Source of the DNA: Actinomycetota bacterium
GTDB taxonomy: Bacteria > Actinomycetota > Actinomycetes > S36-B12
Assembly (NCBI GenBank): GCA_016870425.1
Contig: VGBQ01000138.1
Coordinates: 1-6,984, forward strand
Length of the DNA: 6,984 nucleotides
Direction: 5' to 3'
Position 1 is the stretch's first letter. The number at the start of each line of letters is the position of its first letter. Both the position numbers and the translations under genes were made by a program. Shown here piece by piece: positions 1-6,063 of the stretch. The notes below the pieces were generated by a model that did not search any database, was not told where the DNA came from, and saw nothing but the letters and a program-made list of their open reading frames with translations.

Positions 1-975
1 CGGGGGCGCGAAGGGACCACCCCCGATGTCGTTGGTGCCCTCGAGCAGGATGATCGCGCGCACTCCGGGGATGGACAGGGCATCGCGCCAGAGGCGGATA
101 ACCGCGGGCTGGCCGCAGCAGGCCGAGTCCTTCTCATAGGGATTCTGCTGGTTGCTCACGGTGTTGCCGGAGATAGCGGCATTGGTGACCGAGAGGCGTT
201 TGCCAGCGGGCAGGGAGTTGAGGCGCGTGGCGAGTACGTCGGTCCAGCGCTGCCCCGGCGGACCGTAGGCCATCCAACCGTCGCTGACGGAGTCGCCGAT
301 GACGACGACGGTCCCGCGGGAGTTGCTCCGGCCGGTGAGGACATCAGTCCACCACACCTGCCCCGGGTGGTAGCCGACGTTCTGCAGCGGATAGTCCGTG
401 TCGTCGACGGTGAGGGCAGGGAAGGACCGGCCCGACTCCTCGCGAGCGTGGTTGCCGGGCGCGCTGATGTACATCCCCGGGGCGGCGTAGGCGTAGGCGA
501 AGAAGTTCTTGCTCGTGATGGGCGCCCGTGGCGCGTAGATGCTGAGCGCCACCTGGTCGCCAGCCGTGACGCGCATTCTGATCGGATCACTCCACTCTTG
601 CTTGCCGGCAGGGATCGTGACGGTGCCCCGCCCGTCGAAGGTCAAGCGCACATTGGAGTCGCCGACGAGTCGCGCAGTGCTGCTGGCGACGGGCAGGCCG
701 GCCCACGCCTCGCGAATCGTCAGCGCGGTGGCGCCAAAGTGATTGCTGAAGCGCACCCGGATGCTGGACGCGTCCGTTGACACCATGAGCAGTTGCCGGA
801 TGGTCGCATTGGGCGCAGTGCCCTGAGGGCCAGCCATGGCTCCCTGCCACACGGCGATCCGATCGTCCGGCCTTGCCCCAGCGGGACCAGCGGTCGCGCA
901 CGTGATGGCCGTCGCTGCGATCACGACAGACACAGCGAGCCCGAGCCCTCGTCGCGTGCGCGTCCAGAACGCCAT
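1..975 (-). CDS. Secreted SGNH/GDSL hydrolase (esterase/lipase-like), C-terminus cut by window edge
   Basis: Read leftward from ATG 975-973, the frame stays open for 325 codons to the window edge. The protein starts with basic residues (R6, R8, R9), a hydrophobic stretch at about 10-24 and a plausible signal peptidase I site after A32-G33-A34. The TRRGL sequence also loosely resembles a twin-arginine signal. Residues 58-90 (IRQLLMV, RVRFSNHFG) resemble the N-terminal region that precedes the catalytic domain in XynE-like SGNH hydrolases. The catalytic domain opens with GDSVSDG (227-233), with Ser229 as the expected nucleophile. Block II is Gly270-Asn271 (AISGN) and block III is GTND (313-316). 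The Asp-x-x-His block lies beyond the window. The family cleaves ester bonds of acyl or acetylated substrates outside the membrane; the substrate here cannot be told. C286-C287 could form a disulfide after export. It is transcribed divergently from the acyl-CoA synthetase, so no shared operon is implied. Confidence 0.93.
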   Translation of the reverse strand, partial: MAFWTRTRRGLGLAVSVVIAATAITCATAGPAGARPDDRIAVWQGAMAGPQGTAPNATIRQLLMVSTDASSIRVRFSNHFGATALTIREAWAGLPVASSTARLVGDSNVRLTFDGRGTVTIPAGKQEWSDPIRMRVTAGDQVALSIYAPRAPITSKNFFAYAYAAPGMYISAPGNHAREESGRSFPALTVDDTDYPLQNVGYHPGQVWWTDVLTGRSNSRGTVVVIGDSVSDGWMAYGPPGQRWTDVLATRLNSLPAGKRLSVTNAAISGNTVSNQQNPYEKDSACCGQPAVIRLWRDALSIPGVRAIILLEGTNDIGGGPFAPP

Positions 976-988
976 GCCCCACACGCTA
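976..988 (-). promoter_or_regulatory. Candidate leaderless promoter (-10 element) of the SGNH hydrolase gene
   Basis: On the minus strand a TAGCGT hexamer (988 to 983) fits the actinobacterial TANNNT -10 pattern. Exactly seven bases lie between it and the ATG at 975, so transcription could begin at or next to the start codon. No strong Shine-Dalgarno is present, only a G-run (980-977) three to four bases from the start. No convincing -35 box is seen at the usual distance. A TANNNT match is common by chance, so this is a weak call. Confidence 0.27.
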
Positions 989-1099
989 TCCCCACCGGAG
1001 CCGGCGGACGTTCCGCTTGGCGGTAGTGCCGGCCTGGTGAGGTGCGATTTCTCCGAGACCCTGGCGCATTGCCCAGTGAGGGTGGACACTTTGCGCACC

Positions 1100-1108
1100 G
1101 GAGGTGAT
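1100..1108 (+). promoter_or_regulatory. Very strong Shine-Dalgarno sequence of the acyl-CoA synthetase gene
   Basis: GGAGGTGAT matches nine consecutive bases of the complement of the 16S rRNA 3' end. It sits six bases before ATG 1115. This fixes the start at 1115 and rules out the longer in-frame reading that begins at 836. A short CACC/GGTG inverted repeat (1096-1099 with 1103-1106) overlaps it and could partly mask it, though the three-base loop makes this structure marginal. I see no convincing -10/-35 pair in the 976-1100 spacer for this gene. Confidence 0.85.
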
Positions 1109-1114
1109 GATCCG

Positions 1115-2761
1115 ATGTCAGTGCTATCCGAGGCCCAGGGCGTCGCCCACCCGCCCCTGATCGCCGACACGATCAGCGCGAACCTCCGAGCGACGTGCGC
1201 TGAGTTCCCTGATCGGGAGGCGCTGGTCGACTGCCCGGCTGGCACTCGATGGTCCTACGCCGAGTTCCTTGACGATGTCGAGGCATGCGCGATGGGACTG
1301 CTGTCGCTGGGGGTTGCGAAGGGCGATCGCATCGGCATCTGGGCTCCGAATCGCGCCGAATGGGTGCTGACGCAGCTCGGCTCGGCCATGATCGGCGCGA
1401 TCCTCGTCACCATCAACCCGGCCTACCGCACGCATGAGCTGGAGTACGTCCTCAACCAATCCGGCATCTCGGTGCTCGTGAGCGCGCCGTCGTTCAAGAC
1501 CAGTGACTATCGCGCAATGGTCCACGAGGTCAGGCCTAACTGCCCTGACCTGCGCGAGGTGGCGTTCCTGGACGATCCTGCCTGGGGTGCGCTGATGGAT
1601 GCGGGCCGCCGGAGCGACAGGGCCGCTCTGGAGGTCCGAGAGGCGACACTCAGTCCGGACGACGCCATCAACATCCAGTACACGTCAGGGACGACGGGCT
1701 TCCCGAAGGGTGCGACGCTCACGCACCGCAACATCCTCAACAACGGATTCATGGTCGGCGAGATGATCGCCTACACGGAGCGGGACCGCGTCTGCATCCC
1801 CGTGCCCTTCTACCACTGCTTCGGGATGGTGATGGGCAATCTCGCCTGCGTCTCCCACGGCTCGACGATGGTGATCCCGGCACAGGGCTTCGACCCCGGA
1901 CTCACACTGAAGGCGGTCGAGGCGGAGCGATGCACGTCGCTGTACGGCGTGCCCACGATGTTCATCGCCATGCTCAATCACGAGGGTGTGGACGACTGTG
2001 ACGTGTCGTCGCTGCGCACGGGAATCATGGCGGGCTCACCGTGCCCGGTGGAGGTCATGAAGCAGGTGATCGAGCGTCTGGGCATGCACGAGGTGTCCAT
2101 TTGCTACGGCATGACCGAGACGTCGCCGGTGTCCACGCAGACGGCGAGGGATGACTCGATCGATCGACGCGTGTCGACGGTGGGACGTGTGCACCCGCAC
2201 GTGGAGATCAAGGTTGTCGATCCGGTCTCCGGTGAGACGCTACCTCGCGGCATGCCCGGTGAGCTCTGCACGCGCGGCTACTCGGTCATGCGGGGGTACT
2301 GGGACCAGCCTGACAAGACCGCCGAGGCCATCGACGCCGATGGCTGGATGCACACGGGCGACATCGCGGTCATGGATGGCGAGGGCTATGTCAACATCAC
2401 CGGCCGCATCAAGGACATGGTGATCCGGGGTGGGGAGAACATCTATCCCCGCGAGATCGAGGAGTTCCTCTACTCGCACCCAGATGTCCTGGACGCGCAG
2501 GTCATCGGCGTTCCCGATGTCACGTACGGCGAGGAATTGGTCGCGTGGGTCCGCCTGCGCCCCGATGCGCAGACTCTCACGGCTGAATCCCTGCGAGCCT
2601 TCTGCGACGGCAAGCTCGCGCACTACAAGATCCCCCGCCATGTCAAGGTCGTGGAGGACTTCCCCATGACTGTGACCGGCAAGGTGCGCAAGGTCGAGAT
2701 GCGGGAGGCATCGATCCGCGAGTTGGGTCTGGAGCGGGCCGCGAGCATCGAGACTGCGTAA
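1115..2761 (+). CDS. AMP-binding fatty acyl-CoA synthetase (ACSF2-like)
   Basis: The protein is 548 residues with all hallmark motifs of the adenylate-forming superfamily. These are the phosphate-binding loop YTSGTTGFPKG (189-199), YGMTET (331-336), TGD (414-416), RGGENIYP (438-445) and the C-terminal MTVTGK with catalytic Lys523. The family activates a carboxylic acid with ATP to an acyl-adenylate, then transfers it to coenzyme A in the cytoplasm. The segments GATLTHRNILNN, PFYHCFGMV, IMAGSPCP and GELCTRGYSVMRGYW follow the ACSF2 branch (medium-chain acyl-CoA synthetases), often annotated FadD-like in actinobacteria. Chain-length preference is inferred only from this likeness. The start is chosen for the perfect Shine-Dalgarno; the frame stays open upstream to 836, but that stretch overlaps the divergent hydrolase gene. 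Eighty-two bases separate it from hutH on the same strand, so readthrough is possible, but no metabolic link to histidine degradation is evident. Confidence 0.95.
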   Translation: MSVLSEAQGVAHPPLIADTISANLRATCAEFPDREALVDCPAGTRWSYAEFLDDVEACAMGLLSLGVAKGDRIGIWAPNRAEWVLTQLGSAMIGAILVTINPAYRTHELEYVLNQSGISVLVSAPSFKTSDYRAMVHEVRPNCPDLREVAFLDDPAWGALMDAGRRSDRAALEVREATLSPDDAINIQYTSGTTGFPKGATLTHRNILNNGFMVGEMIAYTERDRVCIPVPFYHCFGMVMGNLACVSHGSTMVIPAQGFDPGLTLKAVEAERCTSLYGVPTMFIAMLNHEGVDDCDVSSLRTGIMAGSPCPVEVMKQVIERLGMHEVSICYGMTETSPVSTQTARDDSIDRRVSTVGRVHPHVEIKVVDPVSGETLPRGMPGELCTRGYSVMRGYWDQPDKTAEAIDADGWMHTGDIAVMDGEGYVNITGRIKDMVIRGGENIYPREIEEFLYSHPDVLDAQVIGVPDVTYGEELVAWVRLRPDAQTLTAESLRAFCDGKLAHYKIPRHVKVVEDFPMTVTGKVRKVEMREASIRELGLERAASIETA

Positions 2762-2772
2762 GACGGCACATG

Positions 2773-2806
2773 CCGCCCCTGCCAGGTCGCTCTACGAGTG
2801 GGGCGG
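2773..2806 (+). terminator. Inverted repeat downstream of the acyl-CoA synthetase, possible terminator or leader hairpin
   Basis: CCGCCCC (2773-2779) pairs perfectly with GGGGCGG (2800-2806) across a 20-base loop. Inside the loop, CGCTC and GAGTG (about 2789-2793 and 2797-2801) could form a small competing hairpin with one G-U pair. A separate CGGC/GCCG repeat (2764-2767 with 2772-2775) lies just after the stop codon. No T-run follows, so this is not a classic intrinsic terminator. Such T-less hairpins are sometimes proposed in actinobacteria. It could equally be part of the hutH leader, or chance pairing in GC-rich DNA. Confidence 0.25.
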
Positions 2807-2828
2807 AACGAGGCTCGCGTAGGGCATG

Positions 2829-2836
2829 GGGTGGGA
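2829..2836 (+). promoter_or_regulatory. hutH: Ribosome binding site favouring the hutH start at 2844
   Basis: A purine-rich GGGTGGGA lies seven bases before ATG 2844. The upstream in-frame ATG at 2826 has only TAGGG immediately next to it, which is too close to serve well. GGGCA (2822-2826) and TGCCC (2839-2843) are inverted repeats that would place this site in a 12-base loop. Confidence 0.5.
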
Positions 2837-2843
2837 TGTGCCC

Positions 2844-4391
2844 ATGGCGATCAACGTGGGACCCGCTCCCCTCACCGCAGCGGAAGTGGTCGCCGTCGCG
2901 CGCGGGGGTGAGCCGATCGAGTTGACCGAGGAGTCGCTCACCGAGATGGCGCGCTCGCGCGCGATCGTCGAGGGGCTCGCCCAGTCACCGGAGCCGGCGT
3001 ACGGCATCTCGACAGGTTTCGGCGCTCTCGCCACCGTGCACATCCCGCCGGAGTCGCGCGCGCACCTGCAGTCCTCGCTCATCCGCTCGCACGCCGCGGG
3101 ATGGGGGCCCGAGGTTGAGCCCGAGGTGGTGCGCGCCACGATGCTGCTGCGCCTGCACACCCTCGCCACGGGTCGCACGGGCGTGCGTCCGTCGACCGCG
3201 CAGGCCTACGCCGCGATGATGAACGCCGGCATCCTCCCCGTCGTCTGCGAACACGGATCGCTCGGCTGCTCCGGTGACCTCGCACCCCTGTCGCACATCG
3301 CCCTCGCGCTCACGGGTGAGGGCGAGGTCCGCGATCGCACGGGTGCACTCGTGCCGGCCGCGCAGGCGCTCGCTGATGCGGGCCTCGCGCCGGTGAAACT
3401 GGCCGAGAAGGAGGGGCTCGCTCTCATCAATGGCACCGACGGCATGCTCGGCATGCTGGTGCTGGCCCTGGCCGACCTCGAGGTGCTCCTCACGACCGCG
3501 GACATCTCCGCGGCCATGTCCATCGAGGCGCTGCTCGGCACCGACAGGGTGCTCGCCGACGACCTCCAGCAGCTGCGGCCCCATCCGGGTCAGCGCATCA
3601 GCGCCGCCAATATGCGGAAGGTCCTCAAGGACTCGCCCATAGTGGCGAGCCATGCCGGCCCCGAGGACACGCGCGTGCAGGACGCCTACTCGCTGCGCTG
3701 CGCTCCTCAGGTAAATGGCGCCGCGCGTGACACTGCCGACTATTGCGCGGTCGTCGCTGGTCGCGAGCTTGCTGCTGCGGTCGACAATCCGGTGGTCACC
3801 CTCGACGGTCGGGTCGAGAGCAACGGCAACTTCCACGGTGCTCCCGTTGCCTACGCGCTCGACTTCCTCGCCATCCCTGTCGCTGACGTCGCGAGCATGA
3901 GCGAGCGGCGCACCGACCGCATGCTCGATCGCCATCGCAGCCACGGACTGCCGCCCTTCCTCGCGCACGAGGCGGGCGTCGACAGCGGCCACATGATCGC
4001 GCAGTACACCGCTGCGGGAATCGTCCACGACCTGAAGCGACTCGCGGTGCCCGCCAGCGTCGACTCGATCCCGTCCAGTGCGATGCAGGAGGACCACGTC
4101 TCCATGGGCTGGTCCGCTGCTCGCAAGCTCCGCACGGCCGTCGATGGTCTCGCCGCCGTGCTCGCCATCGAGATCCTCACCGCGGCTCGCGCCCTCGACC
4201 TGCGCGCGCCCATCGCCCCCGCGGACGCGACCGGCGCGGTCGTCTCACTTCTACGGGCGGACGTGCCCGGCCCAGGCCCTGACCGCCACCTTGCCCCCGA
4301 GATCGCTGCTATCGCGACGCTCGTGCGCGACGGTTCCGTCGTGCGCGCCGTCGAGACCGTCACCGGACCGCTCAACACACTGGAGAACTGA
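2844..4391 (+). CDS. hutH: Histidine ammonia-lyase
   Basis: The 515-residue protein spans the aromatic amino acid lyase family (PF00221) and is the usual length. It removes ammonia from L-histidine to give urocanate, the first step of histidine degradation, in the cytoplasm and normally as a tetramer. The internal cofactor MIO would form from C142-S143-G144 in GSLGCSGDLAPL; most family members have Ala-Ser-Gly, while the PROSITE signature allows Cys. Active-site positions match the Pseudomonas putida enzyme: Tyr53 in YGISTGFG, His83 in RSHA, Asn196 in NGTDGM, Tyr282 and Arg285 in AYSLRC, and Glu416 in QEDHVSMG. With the start at 2844, Tyr53, His83 and Ser143 carry exactly the P. putida numbers, which supports this start over ATG 2826. 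The stop is one base before hutU, so the two are surely co-transcribed. No hut regulator lies in the window. Confidence 0.97.
   Translation: MAINVGPAPLTAAEVVAVARGGEPIELTEESLTEMARSRAIVEGLAQSPEPAYGISTGFGALATVHIPPESRAHLQSSLIRSHAAGWGPEVEPEVVRATMLLRLHTLATGRTGVRPSTAQAYAAMMNAGILPVVCEHGSLGCSGDLAPLSHIALALTGEGEVRDRTGALVPAAQALADAGLAPVKLAEKEGLALINGTDGMLGMLVLALADLEVLLTTADISAAMSIEALLGTDRVLADDLQQLRPHPGQRISAANMRKVLKDSPIVASHAGPEDTRVQDAYSLRCAPQVNGAARDTADYCAVVAGRELAAAVDNPVVTLDGRVESNGNFHGAPVAYALDFLAIPVADVASMSERRTDRMLDRHRSHGLPPFLAHEAGVDSGHMIAQYTAAGIVHDLKRLAVPASVDSIPSSAMQEDHVSMGWSAARKLRTAVDGLAAVLAIEILTAARALDLRAPIAPADATGAVVSLLRADVPGPGPDRHLAPEIAAIATLVRDGSVVRAVETVTGPLNTLEN
4381..4386 (+). promoter_or_regulatory. hutU: hutU ribosome binding site inside the end of hutH
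   Basis: TGGAGA, in the last codons of hutH, contains a GGAG core seven bases before ATG 4393. Ribosomes ending hutH at TGA 4389-4391 finish almost on the hutU start, a layout expected to give translational coupling. Confidence 0.6.
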
Positions 4392-4392
4392 C

Positions 4393-6063
4393 ATGTCGGA
4401 TGCCCTGCCTGGTGCACGACCCGTCTCCGCTCCGCGGGGCACCACCCTCACCGCGCGCGGCTGGCCGCAGGAGGCCGCGCTGCGCATGCTGCAGAACAAC
4501 CTCGACCCCGAGGTCGCCGAGCATCCGGACAAGCTCGTCGTCTACGGCGGCACAGGTCGTGCGGCACGCGACTGGGGCTCATTCGACGCGATGATCCGCA
4601 CGCTCACCACCCTCGCGGATGACGAGACGATGCTCGTGCAGTCCGGTCGCCCGGTCGGTGTCTTCCACACCCACGAGTGGGCACCGCGCGTGCTCATCGC
4701 CAACTCCAACCTCGTCGGCGACTGGGCCAACTGGCCGGAGTTCCGCCGACTGGAGCACCTCGGCCTCACGATGTATGGCCAGATGACGGCCGGCTCGTGG
4801 ATCTACATCGGCACGCAGGGCATCCTCCAGGGGACCTACGAGACGTTCGCTGCCGTTGCGGCCAAGAAGTTTGGAGGCACGCTCGCCGGCACGCTCACTC
4901 TCACCGCGGGCTGCGGTGGCATGGGCGGCGCACAGCCGCTCGCCGTGACGATGAACGAGGGTGTGTGCCTCGTGGTCGACGTGGACCCCACGCGCCTGGC
5001 CAAGCGCGTCAAGGATCGCTACCTCGATGAGGTCGCCCACGACCTCGATGACGCCATCGCGCGCGTGCTCGCGGCCAAGAAGGAGCGTCGCGCGCTCTCC
5101 GTGGGTGTCCTGGGCAATGCCGCTGTGGTCTTCCCCGAGCTGCTGCGCCGCGGCGTCGAGATCGACATCGTCACCGACCAGACGAGTGCCCACGACCCGC
5201 TGAGCTATCTGCCCGAGGGGATCGATCTGGAAGATGGCCCCGACTACTCCGCCAAGAAGCCGGAGGAGTTCACCGATCGCGCGCGGGTTTCGATGGCCAA
5301 GCATGTCGAGGCCATGGTCGGCTTCATGGACGGCGGTGCGGAGGTCTTCGACTACGGGAATTCCATTCGCGACGAGGCTCGCCTCGGCGGCTTCCCGCGG
5401 GCGTTCGAGTTCCCAGGCTTCATCCCGGCGTACATCCGCCCGCTCTTCTGCGAGGGCAAGGGCCCGTTCCGCTGGGTGGCGCTGAGCGGGGACCCGAAGG
5501 ACATCATGGCCACCGATCGCGCGGTGCTCGATCTCTTCCCCGACAACGACCACCTGCGCCGCTGGATCACCATGGCTGAGGAGCGCGTGGCCTTCCAGGG
5601 TCTGCCCGCGCGCATCTGCTGGCTTGGCTACGGCGAGCGCGACAAGGCAGGCGTGCGCTTCAACGAGATGGTCGCCAAGGGAGAGGTGTCTGCGCCGATC
5701 GTGATCGGCCGCGACCACCTCGACTGCGGATCCGTCGCCTCCCCCTACCGCGAGACCGAGGGCATGATCGACGGCTCGGACGCGATCGCCGACTGGCCGC
5801 TGCTCAACGCGCTGCTCAACACCGCCTCCGGCGCGAGTTGGGTGTCCTTCCACCACGGCGGAGGCGTCGGCATCGGCCGGTCGCTGCACGCCGGACAGGT
5901 GAGCGTCGCCGACGGCACCGCCCTCGCGGAGGAGAAGCTGCGCCGCGTGCTGACCAACGACCCCGGCATGGGCGTCATCCGCCATGTCGACGCGGGCTAC
6001 GAACTCGCCGAAGAGGTCGCGGAAGAGCGCGGCGTGCGCGTGCCGATGCGCGAGGGCGCGTGA
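4393..6063 (+). CDS. hutU: Urocanate hydratase (urocanase)
   Basis: The 556-residue protein is full length (the P. putida enzyme is 557). It adds water to urocanate to give 4-imidazolone-5-propionate, the second step of histidine degradation, with tightly bound NAD+ as electrophile. The N-terminal block (VVYGGTGRAARDW, MLVQSGRPVGV, TMYGQMTAGSW) is typical. The glycine-rich NAD+ segment is GCGGMGGAQ (173-181), where Cys174 replaces the usual Leu. The catalytic-region cysteine is Cys409 in LPARICWLGYGER, equivalent to P. putida Cys410. Further conserved blocks are DYGNSIR, YIRPLFCEGKGPFRW and GRDHLDCGSVASPYRET. The start at 4393 gives the usual urocanase N-terminus and has a GGAG site. The same frame is open back to 4078, but that part lies inside hutH and is arginine/serine-rich shadow sequence. 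The last bases overlap the GTG of the next gene. Confidence 0.97.
   Translation: MSDALPGARPVSAPRGTTLTARGWPQEAALRMLQNNLDPEVAEHPDKLVVYGGTGRAARDWGSFDAMIRTLTTLADDETMLVQSGRPVGVFHTHEWAPRVLIANSNLVGDWANWPEFRRLEHLGLTMYGQMTAGSWIYIGTQGILQGTYETFAAVAAKKFGGTLAGTLTLTAGCGGMGGAQPLAVTMNEGVCLVVDVDPTRLAKRVKDRYLDEVAHDLDDAIARVLAAKKERRALSVGVLGNAAVVFPELLRRGVEIDIVTDQTSAHDPLSYLPEGIDLEDGPDYSAKKPEEFTDRARVSMAKHVEAMVGFMDGGAEVFDYGNSIRDEARLGGFPRAFEFPGFIPAYIRPLFCEGKGPFRWVALSGDPKDIMATDRAVLDLFPDNDHLRRWITMAEERVAFQGLPARICWLGYGERDKAGVRFNEMVAKGEVSAPIVIGRDHLDCGSVASPYRETEGMIDGSDAIADWPLLNALLNTASGASWVSFHHGGGVGIGRSLHAGQVSVADGTALAEEKLRRVLTNDPGMGVIRHVDAGYELAEEVAEERGVRVPMREGA

Noticed and set aside
156..982. Open frames at 156-590 and 587-982 on the minus strand and 367-780 on the plus strand
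   Set aside because: All overlap the minus-strand SGNH hydrolase frame, which alone carries the GDS, Gly-Asn and GTND motifs; the others are low-complexity shadows.
836..1114. 93-codon N-terminal extension of the acyl-CoA synthetase
   Set aside because: It overlaps the divergent hydrolase signal-peptide region, has no family match, and the strong Shine-Dalgarno at 1100-1108 points to ATG 1115.
2826..2843. Alternative hutH start six codons upstream
   Set aside because: Its ribosome site is too close, and the 2844 start puts Tyr53, His83 and Ser143 at the family reference numbers. It is not strictly excluded.
2985..4097. 370-codon open frame antisense to hutH
   Set aside because: It lies wholly opposite a clear hutH, is rich in Arg, His and Gly without recognisable motifs, and is what GC-rich codon bias produces on the other strand.
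4579..5985. 468-codon open frame antisense to hutU
   Set aside because: It mirrors the strongly conserved hutU frame, has no recognisable domain, and is explained by third-position GC bias.
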